NCBI GenBank assembly: GCA_910574205.1
Contig: CAJSYJ010000001.1
Location: 186,001 to 250,000 of the forward strand
Origin: Bacteroidales bacterium
GTDB lineage: Bacteria; Bacteroidota; Bacteroidia; Bacteroidales; Rikenellaceae
Length of the DNA: 64,000 nt
Direction: 5' to 3'
Shown here: positions 18,702 through 27,296 of the stretch, one piece after another
How the letters are laid out: every line of letters begins with the position of its first letter
Position numbering within the stretch: the stretch's first letter is position 1
Position numbers and translations under genes: made by a program
Notes under the pieces: model-generated
The model's database searches: none
The model's input: only the letters and a program-made list of their open reading frames with translations
What the model was told of the DNA's origin: nothing

Positions 18702-19322
18702 ATGAATATGAAAAAGGTAGCAACGATACTCCTCGCCACGGCGGCGGTGCTCTTAGCCTCTTGCAGCGAAGACAGCGACGGCATTCTGTCGCGCCAACAG
18801 ACCTCTATGGCCTCGTATCTGGGCTCGACGCACTCGCCGAGGCTGATACCCGAATCCGAGCTCGACTCGTCGCTCGAAGAGAATCCGCAGTACTACTCAG
18901 TTTTCGGCAACTCGGCCTACCGCTACATAACCAACATGTACGACGAGGGTCGCGACCAGCGCACCGAAATCGCGTGGGGCGATAGCGTCGAGCTGGTTTA
19001 TACGGCCTACGTCTTCGACTTCAAGACGGTAAAGGCCGAAAACATATATGCCACCAACGACAGTGACTCGCTCGAAGCCCTTCGGCAGGCGGGACTCGAC
19101 ACCTCATACGAATGGACGACCGAACCGCTTGCGGTAACCGTCGGCTCGACCAATATAATAAAAGGCATCGAATCGTCGTTAGTCGGTTGTCGGGAGGGAG
19201 ATATCGTCGAGGTATACATGACCTTCACGATGGCTTACGACGACATGACCATAGGTACGGTGCCATACCAGTCGCCGGTGGCATGGTATTTCACGATCAT
19301 TAAGGTAAACAAAAGGAATTAA
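18702..19322 (+). CDS. FKBP-like peptidyl-prolyl isomerase lipoprotein
   Basis: 206 residues. The lipoprotein signal MNMKKVATILLATAAVLLASC ends at a lipobox cysteine. The C-terminal ~120 residues follow the FKBP pattern: VELVYTAYVFD at the start, VTVGSTNIIKGIESSLVGCREGD in the middle, and a closing AYDDMTIGTVPYQSPVAWYF. FKBP active-site aromatic residues are only partly conserved, so catalytic activity is uncertain; a chaperone role in the periplasm is possible. The start may be the second ATG at 18708. It is followed 9 bases later by a larger related lipoprotein, so the two form an operon. Confidence 0.82.
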   Translation: MNMKKVATILLATAAVLLASCSEDSDGILSRQQTSMASYLGSTHSPRLIPESELDSSLEENPQYYSVFGNSAYRYITNMYDEGRDQRTEIAWGDSVELVYTAYVFDFKTVKAENIYATNDSDSLEALRQAGLDTSYEWTTEPLAVTVGSTNIIKGIESSLVGCREGDIVEVYMTFTMAYDDMTIGTVPYQSPVAWYFTIIKVNKRN

Positions 19323-19331
19323 ACTGTAAAT

Positions 19332-20903
19332 ATGAAATATCCGTTCAAGGTTCCGACATTGATTCTCTCGCTGGCAACGATACTCGTATCGTGCGTCGAG
19401 GAGCCGTCGGCAGACTTTCCCCAGATCGAACAGATGGCGCTCGCGGCGTGGATCGACAAGTATCGCCCCGATCTGAAAGACAACTATCAGGAGAAGGGCG
19501 GCTACTACGTCGAAATACTCGACGAGGGTTGCGCCGACTCTATTCCCGTAGCCGGCAAATCGGCATGGGTATGGTACGACTTTACCGGCCGCGATCTGCA
19601 AGGCAACGTCTGCATATCGCGCAACGACGCCACGGCCATGCAGCAGGGTACGTATACCGAATACACCCACTACGTGCCCTACTACCGTTTCAGCGGCGAG
19701 GACAGCCATACGTTGATGGAGGGCACCTATCTGGCCATATTCAACGAGCTCAACATAGGCGGCGAGAGCTACTCGGCGCGTTACGGCACCAAAATGCGTC
19801 TCTATCTGCCGTCAACGGTCGTCGGCAGCGGCACCGGCATAACAGGCGACGGAGGCTACGAGGGTCAGTACTCGCTCGACGGCAACAAACCCATGATCGT
19901 CGAAATGACGCTCTACGGCCATACCAACAACCCGGTGGCATACGAGGGCAACCATGTAGATTCGTTCGCCGATATCAACGGCGGCATCTGCTCGGAGCAT
20001 GCCAAGGACAACACCGACAAGACCGAGAAATCCTATCGCCGCATGCTGACGCGCGGCGAGGTCGGTGACAAGGAAGAGGAGGAGATCGATCCCCGCCCGT
20101 TGGAGTTTTTCGACGGCAGGTGGCACCGTCCGGTCGACACGCTGGCGCAGCTCTATGTCAATTACGCCTATACGCCGGCCGAGGATACGTTCGACTTCAA
20201 CGCCATAGGCGCCGACACGATGATGTTCCCGGGACAGACGCTCTATTCGCGCGGCAAGATCTACGCCGACAAACCGATGTCGACTATCGACAAGGAGATC
20301 AACGAGGCTCTGGTCGAGCGATTCGGCAAGGGCATAACATACGACGAGGTGCTCACGACCGACTCGCTCATAAGCATCGACAAGGCAAACGTATGGTACA
20401 TAACGCGCCTTTTGGACGGTTATGTCGTCGACACCAACATCGACGAGGTAAAGCGCATAGTCTACGGCGAGGTCAAGTCGGAGGGTTCGGCGCTGACGTT
20501 CGACACGACGGACGATGCCGAGAACAATTGTATCCTCGCGTGGAACTATTCGCTGCCTACGATGCGTCTGGGACAGTGGGCATCGATTCTGACCGTCTCT
20601 ACATACGCTTACGGCATCGTAGGAAAGACGGGCTCCACGAAGTCGTCTTCATCATCGACCTCGAACTCATATGACTGGCTCAACTACTACAACTACATGC
20701 AGTATATGAACTCCTACTACGGCACCTCTTACGGCGGCATGTACAATATGGGCTATTACGGATATAACCCTTACTTCTACGGGAATATATACGACACCAC
20801 CGAAGACGATGATGCGGTTACCGTCGTCTCGACCAACACCGAGATATTGCCCTACGCACCTATGCTGTTCCAGATATACATAGAGCCTAAGGACAAGGAG
20901 TAA
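19332..20903 (+). CDS. large lipoprotein, possibly FKBP-related, with Tyr/Asn/Gly-rich segment
   Basis: 523 residues, lipobox in LSLATILVSCVEE. The N-terminal region (WIDKYRPDLKDNYQEKGGYYVEI then WVWYDFTGRDLQGNVC) recalls the folding pattern of the preceding FKBP-like protein, and a second similar block starts near LAQLYVNYAYTP. The protein may thus carry two divergent FKBP-like modules (inference). Near residues 435-480 there is a run dominated by Tyr, Asn, Gly and Met, flanked by a serine-rich patch. It is the second gene of a two-gene operon ending at a strong terminator. Function is unknown. Confidence 0.75.
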   Translation: MKYPFKVPTLILSLATILVSCVEEPSADFPQIEQMALAAWIDKYRPDLKDNYQEKGGYYVEILDEGCADSIPVAGKSAWVWYDFTGRDLQGNVCISRNDATAMQQGTYTEYTHYVPYYRFSGEDSHTLMEGTYLAIFNELNIGGESYSARYGTKMRLYLPSTVVGSGTGITGDGGYEGQYSLDGNKPMIVEMTLYGHTNNPVAYEGNHVDSFADINGGICSEHAKDNTDKTEKSYRRMLTRGEVGDKEEEEIDPRPLEFFDGRWHRPVDTLAQLYVNYAYTPAEDTFDFNAIGADTMMFPGQTLYSRGKIYADKPMSTIDKEINEALVERFGKGITYDEVLTTDSLISIDKANVWYITRLLDGYVVDTNIDEVKRIVYGEVKSEGSALTFDTTDDAENNCILAWNYSLPTMRLGQWASILTVSTYAYGIVGKTGSTKSSSSSTSNSYDWLNYYNYMQYMNSYYGTSYGGMYNMGYYGYNPYFYGNIYDTTEDDDAVTVVSTNTEILPYAPMLFQIYIEPKDKE

Positions 20904-20921
20904 AGCTCAACTGCGGCAGGC

Positions 20922-20956
20922 AAAAAGGAGGTTATTTCACGATAACCTCCTTTTTT
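20922..20956 (+). terminator. terminator of the FKBP-like lipoprotein operon
   Basis: A perfect stem, AAAAAGGAGGTTAT / ATAACCTCCTTTTT, with loop TTCACG and a T-run. A textbook intrinsic terminator. Confidence 0.92.
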
Positions 20957-21050
20957 ATAATTTTTTGGCAATATATTTGGCCGTATTCAAAAAAAATCCT
21001 AACTTAGTAGTGGGAAACAACATTATACTAATTCTAATAATTACAGAGTT

Positions 21051-21296
21051 ATGATTATCACATTTAACGAACTGCGCCGCATCAAGGACAAGTTGCCCAG
21101 CGGCAGCTCGCAGCGCATAGCAGACGAGTTGGGTATCGATGTAGAGACCGTCCGTAACTACTTCGGAGGCAAGCATCTCGACGCCAAGGCGGGAGCAGGC
21201 ATCCACATAGAGCAGGGCCCCGACGGAGGTGTGGTGACACTCGACGATACTACGATTTTCGATGCTGCCATGCGCATTCTCAACGAGCAGAAATAA
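21051..21296 (+). CDS. small helix-turn-helix DNA-binding protein
   Basis: 81 residues. The segment SGSSQRIADELGIDVETVRNYFGG (positions about 17-40) is a helix-turn-helix of the kind that begins with sequence-reading IADELG...VETVRN. The C-terminal half is a short, glycine-containing tail (GAGIHIEQGPDGGVVTLDD) and a final helix. Very similar small DNA-binding proteins are common in Bacteroidales, often highly expressed. It is monocistronic, with a TATATTTG-containing AT-rich region upstream and a terminator at 21322-21356. Confidence 0.8.
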   Translation: MIITFNELRRIKDKLPSGSSQRIADELGIDVETVRNYFGGKHLDAKAGAGIHIEQGPDGGVVTLDDTTIFDAAMRILNEQK

Positions 21297-21321
21297 CATA
21301 CTGTCGATTTCGACAATATAC

Positions 21322-21356
21322 AGCCGCACGCGGAGCGATCCGAATGCGGCTTTATT
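21322..21356 (+). terminator. terminator after the small HTH gene
   Basis: Stem AGCCGCA / TGCGGCT with a 16-base loop, followed by TTATTTC. Confidence 0.6.
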
Positions 21357-21411
21357 TCATCTATATGCAAAGGATTCTGCCCTGACAGCGGCGCGGATCC
21401 GACGACGTCTT

Positions 21412-22761
21412 CTACCGGTCGTATCTGCCGATATAATCGCAAAGCGCACGCTTGGCCTTGGGCGCCAGCCGCAGCAGCGTGAACATCGTCGGCAGCGCCA
21501 TTAGGGCATACGACATGTCTATTACGGCCACGACCGTATGCAGCGGTATCACGGCCGCCACAACGAGCATCGCCAGAAAGAAGAGGTTATAATACTTCGC
21601 ACTCCCAGCACCGAACAGAAACGATGCGCACTTGGTGCCGTAATACGAATAGGAGAACATCGTCGAGAATGCGAACACCACCACTATCGCCAGCAGCAGA
21701 TAACCGCCCACGCCCGGCATGGCAGCATCGAAGGCATTGAGGGCGATATTCAGCCCCTTTACGCCCTCGACATCGTAATCGCCCGTGAGCAATATCGCCG
21801 TGGCAGTAAGGGTGCATACTATGCCCGAATCGAGCAGCGGGCCGAGCATGGCGACGAAGCCCTCACGAACGGGCTCCGAGGTACGCGATGCGCCGTGCAT
21901 CATCGAGGCCGTTCCGACACCCGCTTCGTTGACCGAGGCCGCACGCCGCGCACCTATCAGCGCAACGCCCAAAAGACCGCCTATGCCCGCCCTGAGCGAG
22001 AACGCCTCACGGATTATAGCGGCGAATACGTCGGGCACTTCGCTCAGGTGCGTCGCAAGGATATATACTACCAGCAGGAAATATGCGGCTATCATCATCG
22101 GCACCATGCGCGTAGCCAGACGCGCTATGCGCCTTATACCCCCGAGGATGACGGTTGCGACGACAACCGTGATGCCGATGCCGAAGCACAACCGCCCCAC
22201 CGTCGAGAGCGATTCGCCCTGCGATGCGAAGAATACCGTGTCGATCGACTCCACGAGCTGATTAGACTGGTAAAGGCACAGAGTGCCGACCAGACCCATA
22301 GCAGAGAAAAACACGGCCATAGGGCGCCACCTGCGCCCGAGCCCCTCGACGATCATGTACATGGGTCCGCCCTGCAATTCGCCGCGGCTGTCGCGGCCGC
22401 GATACATCTGCGACAGCGTACCCTCGAAGAACTTGGTGGCCATGCCGACGACGGCGCTTACCCACAGCCAGAATATCGCGCCGGGGCCGCCCATGCTCAG
22501 CGCTATGGCCACACCGGCGATATTGCCCATACCGATAGTGGCTGCCACGGCGCCCATAAGAGCCTCGAAAGACGATATCTGCCCCGCCGTACCGTCATCC
22601 TTCATCCGCAACGCCGCGACGGAGCGTCCCAGATATCTGAACGGCGCGAAACCCGAATATAGGAGCAGAACCAGTCCGCCGCCTATCAATACCGTAAAGA
22701 GAGGATAACCGCCTATGAAATCACTGGCAGCTATAATACTATCGTCGATCGTTTGCCACAT
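21412..22761 (-). CDS. sodium:alanine symporter family protein (AlsT/AgcS type)
   Basis: 449 residues, about 10-11 membrane helices. Family segments are visible: GGYPLFTVLIGGG, SSFEALMGAVAATIGMGNIAGVA (sodium/substrate site region), GPGAIFWLWVSAVVGMATKFFEGTL, EAGVGTASMMHGAS, and FSYSYYGTKCASFLFG. The family imports alanine or glycine with sodium. The ATG at 22761 (MWQTIDD) is used because the longer frame runs through the promoter repeat at 22784-22861. It is transcribed from that repeat, which also occurs upstream of the glycerophosphodiesterase gene at 24012. Confidence 0.93.
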   Translation of the reverse strand: MWQTIDDSIIAASDFIGGYPLFTVLIGGGLVLLLYSGFAPFRYLGRSVAALRMKDDGTAGQISSFEALMGAVAATIGMGNIAGVAIALSMGGPGAIFWLWVSAVVGMATKFFEGTLSQMYRGRDSRGELQGGPMYMIVEGLGRRWRPMAVFFSAMGLVGTLCLYQSNQLVESIDTVFFASQGESLSTVGRLCFGIGITVVVATVILGGIRRIARLATRMVPMMIAAYFLLVVYILATHLSEVPDVFAAIIREAFSLRAGIGGLLGVALIGARRAASVNEAGVGTASMMHGASRTSEPVREGFVAMLGPLLDSGIVCTLTATAILLTGDYDVEGVKGLNIALNAFDAAMPGVGGYLLLAIVVVFAFSTMFSYSYYGTKCASFLFGAGSAKYYNLFFLAMLVVAAVIPLHTVVAVIDMSYALMALPTMFTLLRLAPKAKRALCDYIGRYDR

Positions 22762-22783
22762 GTCAGTCGAAATAATTTCTGAT

Positions 22784-22861
22784 ACAAATATACGCATAAG
22801 CGAGCGCAAAAGCAAGTTTACTTGCATTTTGCCGAGCGGGAGTATCTTCGACGAAGTCAAA
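22784..22861 (-). repeat. 78-base promoter repeat, copy A (drives the alanine symporter)
   Basis: On the minus strand it runs from TTTGACTTCGTCGAAG to GCTTATGCGTATATTTGT. It contains a 12-bp hairpin (22806-22832, arms GCAAAA-GCAAGT and ACTTGCTTTTGC, one bulged T) and a -7 TATATTTG (22785-22792). The -33 TTG at 22813-22816 lies in one hairpin arm. Copy B is at 23905-23982, the same length, about 85% identical outside the hairpin or better, in the opposite orientation. Confidence 0.85.
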
Positions 22862-22905
22862 TACAGTGAAATTACGGATGTATATGCAATAATATCCGGA
22901 TATCG

Positions 22906-22936
22906 TTGCAAACCGATTATTTTTTTATTACCTTTG
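22906..22936 (+). promoter_or_regulatory. promoter of the S1/P1 nuclease gene
   Basis: TTG (22906-22908) and TACCTTTG (22929-22936), 20-base spacer, 40 bases before the ATG. Confidence 0.7.
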
Positions 22937-22976
22937 ATTGCGTTTTGAGACTATTTTAACTAAAAACATATCCAAA

Positions 22977-23756
22977 ATGAAAAAACTTCTACTCTTAGCG
23001 GCATCCCTCTGCATACTCTGCCAGCAGCAGGCCGGCGCATGGGGACGTCTGGGACATCAGGTCGTAATCAAGGTTGCCGAGCGTCATCTGACCGACAAGG
23101 CCAAACGCAACATCGCACGCTACATGCCCTACGATCTGAAAACCGATGCCGTATGGATGGACCACCACCGCCGCGACAAGGGCATCGACTACACAACGGC
23201 ATGGCATGTCTACAACGTCGACGAGAACCACGAATACAATCCCAACGCCCGTCTCAAACAGGGCGACGCCATACGCGCCTTGCAGATCGCCGACTACAAC
23301 CTCGCCCGCTACCGCGAACTCAACGACTCGACCGTCGTGATGAATCTGCGCATGCTGCTCCACTTCGTAGGCGACATGCACTGCCCGACCCATTCGTATT
23401 TCCCCGGGCCGCGCTGCTTCTGGGAGTGTACGCTCAACGGCAAACCGCAGAAGTCGTTCCACAGCGTCTACGACAAGATGCCCGAGCTGATCTACGGCGA
23501 GATGTCGGCCGAAGAGGTCGCCGAGCGCATCGACACATGCAAGCGTCGCGATGTAAAGAAGATACAGTCGGGCTCGCTCTACGACTGGGTTCGCGACTGC
23601 GCCGACAACAACGCCGTCATATACCGTTGGAACCCGGTCAATACCGAGACACTCGACCCTAACACCGTCGAATTGTCGCACGAACTGGTCGACATACAGA
23701 TGCGCAATGCCGGCTACCGTCTGGCATATCTGCTCAACGAGTATTTCGGAGAGTAA
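22977..23756 (+). CDS. secreted S1/P1-type nuclease
   Basis: 259 residues. The signal peptide MKKLLLLAASLCILCQQQAGA is followed by AWGRLGHQ, so cleavage exposes the Trp that is the first zinc ligand in P1/S1 nucleases. Further family ligands are visible: the His in AWHVYNVDE, the Asp/His in LLHFVGDMHCPTHS, and HSVYD in place of the usual HxxWD region. The family cleaves single-stranded DNA and RNA and releases 5' mononucleotides with three zinc ions. It is probably periplasmic or exported for nucleotide scavenging. Own promoter; monocistronic. Confidence 0.88.
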   Translation: MKKLLLLAASLCILCQQQAGAWGRLGHQVVIKVAERHLTDKAKRNIARYMPYDLKTDAVWMDHHRRDKGIDYTTAWHVYNVDENHEYNPNARLKQGDAIRALQIADYNLARYRELNDSTVVMNLRMLLHFVGDMHCPTHSYFPGPRCFWECTLNGKPQKSFHSVYDKMPELIYGEMSAEEVAERIDTCKRRDVKKIQSGSLYDWVRDCADNNAVIYRWNPVNTETLDPNTVELSHELVDIQMRNAGYRLAYLLNEYFGE

Positions 23757-23904
23757 CATCTGCGGCACACCGTAACGTCGGGGGCAAGGCAATACGTCTG
23801 AACGTATGCTATCGCCCCCGACGTTCCGTTTATCGGCTGCGCGGAAGACGCGCGCGGGAGTCAAAATGAAAACAAGTTTGCTTTTACCCCCGGCTTTGCG
23901 TACT

Positions 23905-23982
23905 TTTGACATCGTCGAATATACTTCCGCTCGGCAATGCTCAAATAAATTTGGCATTGCCCTCGCTTATGCGTATATTTGT
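23905..23982 (+). repeat. 78-base promoter repeat, copy B (drives the glycerophosphodiesterase)
   Basis: Same element as 22784-22861 in the opposite orientation. The hairpin is at 23934-23960 (arms GCAATGC-CAAAT and ATTTGGCATTGC, one bulged T). The -33 TTTG is at 23950-23953 in the right arm and TATATTTG at 23974-23981. Arm bases differ from copy A at four positions, each matched by a compensating change in the other arm. Confidence 0.85.
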
Positions 23983-24011
23983 CCCACTGAATTACTATTA
24001 ACTGTTTTACT

Positions 24012-24788
24012 ATGAAAAAAATCATCACTGTCGCCGCCGCACTCTTGGCGGTGGTGTCGCTGCAAGCTCAGCCTCAGGTAATAGCACACCGCGGTTACCA
24101 TGCCAAACAGGGCGCGGCACGCAACACGCTGGCAGCACTCGAAAACGCACAGCAGCTGGGCGTATACGGCTCGGAGTGCGATGTCAACCTTACATCCGAC
24201 GGCGAGCTCGTCGTTATCCACGGTCCGTGGCTCGGCGAGAAGAACGCCCCCGACCGTCTCAATGTTCAGAAGAGCGACTTGGCTACGCTGCGTTCGAAGA
24301 AGTTGGAGAACGGAGAGGTCGTACCTACATTGGACGAGTATCTCGACCAAACGGCCAAGGACAGCAATTGCAAGCTCATCATCGAGATCAAGGACCACGA
24401 TACGCCGCAGATAGAGACTAAGGTCGTCAAGATGGTCCTCGATGCGGTCAAGCGCCACAAGTTGCAGGATCGCGTAGAGTATATCGCTTTCCGCGAGCAT
24501 GTATGCAACGAGCTGATACGTCTGGCACCGGCAGGCACCAAGGTGGCCTACCTTAACGGCACGTTGAAACCCAAATATCTCCATGCCGCAGGCTATACCG
24601 GACTCGACTACAAACTCGACGTATTGAAGAAGAACCCGAAGTGGATCGACGAGGCTCACAAGCTCGGACTCACGGTCAATGTCTGGACCGTCAACAAGAC
24701 CGAGGACTTGAAGTGGGTCATCGATCACAACGTCGACTACATTACCACCGACAATCCGGTCGAGGCATTGAGCCTTATCGGCAGGTAA
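24012..24788 (+). CDS. secreted glycerophosphodiester phosphodiesterase
   Basis: 258 residues with signal peptide MKKIITVAAALLAVVSLQAQ. The GDPD catalytic motif IAHRGYH gives His26-Arg27, followed by SECDVNLTSDGELVVIH with the metal-binding Glu and Asp and the second catalytic His. The C-terminal barrel strands NVWTVNKTEDLKWVI and VDYITTDNP are typical. It hydrolyses glycerophosphodiesters (from phospholipid turnover or diet) to glycerol-3-phosphate and an alcohol in the periplasm. It is expressed from promoter repeat copy B and ends at a strong terminator; a phosphate transporter gene follows with its own promoter. Confidence 0.94.
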   Translation: MKKIITVAAALLAVVSLQAQPQVIAHRGYHAKQGAARNTLAALENAQQLGVYGSECDVNLTSDGELVVIHGPWLGEKNAPDRLNVQKSDLATLRSKKLENGEVVPTLDEYLDQTAKDSNCKLIIEIKDHDTPQIETKVVKMVLDAVKRHKLQDRVEYIAFREHVCNELIRLAPAGTKVAYLNGTLKPKYLHAAGYTGLDYKLDVLKKNPKWIDEAHKLGLTVNVWTVNKTEDLKWVIDHNVDYITTDNPVEALSLIGR

Positions 24789-24821
24789 TGAGTCGACTGC
24801 CCGATTAAACATTATCATCTG

Positions 24822-24856
24822 CCCTCGCTGCGACCGCAGCGAGGGTGTTTCGTTTT
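24822..24856 (+). terminator. terminator after the glycerophosphodiesterase gene
   Basis: An 11-bp perfect stem, CCCTCGCTGCG / CGCAGCGAGGG, followed by TGTTTCGTTTT. The rest of the 309-base gap (24857-25097) holds only the downstream promoter; no other signal was seen. Confidence 0.85.
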
Positions 24857-25032
24857 CAGAGGGTACAACCTTCGGCCGAACACGGCTGCCGGCATCGCGG
24901 CATATCCCGGACTCTCTCGCCCCATATCACGCAGTTACAAGACTATCCGCGTTGGCAGCATCCGCCGAACAGCCCGGTCGGCGACGCAGGCTCACGCAGT
25001 ATGTTAAATAATCATTAACAATATAGGCTGCG

Positions 25033-25064
25033 TTTGGCCGATCGTGGCGTATGTGTTATTTTTG
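25033..25064 (+). promoter_or_regulatory. promoter of the phosphate transporter operon
   Basis: TTTG (25033-25036) and TATTTTTG (25057-25064) with a 20-base spacer, 34 bases before the ATG. Confidence 0.72.
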
Positions 25065-25097
25065 TTCGCGCATAGTACAAACTACTAACTAACTGCG

Positions 25098-27296
25098 ATG
25101 GAATTCATCTATACTTTCATGTTGGCCGTAATGGTAGTTCTCGCCATCACAGGTCTCTTCATCGGTGTGATGAACGATGCGGCCAACTTTCTCAACTCGG
25201 CCATAGCCTCGAAAGCCGCATCATTGAAGATCATCATGGCCGTCGCCTCCATAGGCATCATAGTCGGCGCCGCCACTTCGAGCGGCATGATGGAGGTTGC
25301 ACGAAGCGGCATGTTCCATCCGAGCATGTTCTCGTTCCGCGAAGTGATGATCCTATATCTGTCGGTCATGCTCGCCAACATCATCCTGCTGGACATATAC
25401 AACACCATGGGTCTGCCCACGTCGACCACCGTGGCGCTGGTATTCTGCCTTCTGGGCTCGGCCGTAGCCGTGTCGTGGCTCAATCCGGCCAACGAAATGG
25501 CCGACTGCATCAAGTCGGGCGGCGCGCTTACTATCGTGGCGGGTATCCTGCTGTCGGTCGTGCTCGCATTCACGTGCGGTACATTCGTAATGTACCTTTC
25601 GCGCCTGCTCTTCTCGTTCCGCTACAAGCCTATGTTCCGCCGCTTCGGCGCATTGTGGTGCGGCATATCGTTCACGGCGATCGTCTACTTCGCTCTGTTC
25701 AAGGGTCTCAAAGGCATGCTGCACGACAATCCCGTCATACAGTTCATCGACGAGAATCTGCTGCTGTCGCTGGCCGCTATTTGGGTCGTATGCAGCATAC
25801 TGCTCTACTTCGCGCAGATGTTCAAGGTCAACATCCTTAAAGTCAATATTCTCGCCGGCACCTTCGCCCTCGCACTGGCATTCGCCGGCAACGACTTGGT
25901 AAACTTCATCGGCGTTCCGGTCGCCGGTTACGAATCATATTGCGAGGCGAGCGCCAACGGCGGCATGCTCGACAACATGAGTTTTCTGGAAAATCAGGCC
26001 TCGGCCGATCCGCTGCTCCTCCTCGGCGCTGGTCTTATAATGATCGTCACTCTGTGGACGTCGAAGCGCGCGCTGTCGGTCAGCAAGACCGAGCTGTCGC
26101 TCTCGTCACAGGACGAAGGCGGAGAGCAGTACGGCGCCACCAACGCTTCGCGCGGTCTGGTGCGCATGGCTATGGCCATAAACTCGGCCTACGAGCAGAT
26201 CATGCCGCAACGCATCCAGCACGCGATCGCCAAGCGCTTCGAGCCGCTGACCGACGAGGAGCGCGAGGGCGGTTCATACGACCTTATCCGCGCGACGGTC
26301 AACCTTACTACGGCATCGATTCTGATCTCGATAGCGACATCGCTCAAACTGCCGCTGTCGACCACATACGTATGCTTCATGGTGTCTATGGGTTCGTCCC
26401 TGGCCGACAGAGCATGGGGTCGCGAGAGTGCCGTATACCGCATTTCGGGTGTGCTTACCGTCGTTTCGGGCTGGTTCATCACCGGTTTCGGAGCAATGCT
26501 CATCGCCTTCGTAGTCGGCCTTACGCTTGTCAAGGGCGGCGATGCGGCAATCTACGGCGTCTCGCTGCTGTGCGGCTGGCTGCTGCTGAGGAGCAACCTC
26601 AAAAAGAACCGCAAGGCCGCCCAAACCACCGAGAGCAAACCCGTGGTCAAGACCGCTCAGGACGCTATCAATATCGGCGTCGCCGACGTGATCGACACCA
26701 TGCGCAACATTACCAAGATATACGACCGCACGCTGATCGCCACCTTCAAGGAGAACCGCAAGGCGTTGAAGGAGGTGGTGCAGCAGTCCAACGAGATATA
26801 TGAACGCTCCAAGGAGCGCAAGTACGAGATCATGCCCACGATAGCCCGAATGAAGGAGTACGAGATCAACGCGGCGCAGTACTACGTGCAGGTGGTAGAC
26901 TATCTGAGCGAGATATCTAAGTCGCTGATCCATATTACCCGCCCCTGCTTCGAGCATATCGACAATAACCACGAGGGTATGTCCAAGGAGCAGATCGACG
27001 ATCTGATGCACATCAACGACGACGTGGAGCAGATATTCTCGCATATCAACATAATGTTGCAACGCAACGACTTCGGCGATCTGGATCTGATAATGGAGCT
27101 TCGCGACCAGCTGTTCGAGAACATATCCGAGGCCACGGCCAACCAGCTGCTGCGCATCAAGCATAAAGAGACCTCGACCAAGGCGTCGATGCTTTATCTG
27201 ACCATTCTCAACGAGACTAAGACTCTGGTGCTTCACTCGCGCAATCTGGTCAAGTCGCAGCGTTACTTCCTCGAACACAAATACGACAAGATATGA
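25098..27296 (+). CDS. PiT-family inorganic phosphate transporter with C-terminal PhoU-like region
   Basis: 732 residues. The membrane part (about residues 1-500) contains both PiT repeats: GVMNDAANFLNSAIASKAAS with DIYNTMGLPTSTTVALVF, then FAGNDLVNFIGVPVAGYES with SIATSLKLPLSTTYVCFMV. The last ~200 residues are soluble and helical (REERKYEIMPTIARMKEYE-like and DLDLIMELRDQLFENISEA), resembling a PhoU-type domain fused to the transporter, as often seen in Bacteroidota. It couples phosphate uptake to protons or cations. It overlaps the next gene by 4 bases. Confidence 0.93.
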   Translation: MEFIYTFMLAVMVVLAITGLFIGVMNDAANFLNSAIASKAASLKIIMAVASIGIIVGAATSSGMMEVARSGMFHPSMFSFREVMILYLSVMLANIILLDIYNTMGLPTSTTVALVFCLLGSAVAVSWLNPANEMADCIKSGGALTIVAGILLSVVLAFTCGTFVMYLSRLLFSFRYKPMFRRFGALWCGISFTAIVYFALFKGLKGMLHDNPVIQFIDENLLLSLAAIWVVCSILLYFAQMFKVNILKVNILAGTFALALAFAGNDLVNFIGVPVAGYESYCEASANGGMLDNMSFLENQASADPLLLLGAGLIMIVTLWTSKRALSVSKTELSLSSQDEGGEQYGATNASRGLVRMAMAINSAYEQIMPQRIQHAIAKRFEPLTDEEREGGSYDLIRATVNLTTASILISIATSLKLPLSTTYVCFMVSMGSSLADRAWGRESAVYRISGVLTVVSGWFITGFGAMLIAFVVGLTLVKGGDAAIYGVSLLCGWLLLRSNLKKNRKAAQTTESKPVVKTAQDAINIGVADVIDTMRNITKIYDRTLIATFKENRKALKEVVQQSNEIYERSKERKYEIMPTIARMKEYEINAAQYYVQVVDYLSEISKSLIHITRPCFEHIDNNHEGMSKEQIDDLMHINDDVEQIFSHINIMLQRNDFGDLDLIMELRDQLFENISEATANQLLRIKHKETSTKASMLYLTILNETKTLVLHSRNLVKSQRYFLEHKYDKI

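Noticed and set aside
22762..22911. Longer N-terminus for the alanine symporter
   Set aside because: It would translate the promoter repeat; the family start fits MWQTIDD at 22761.
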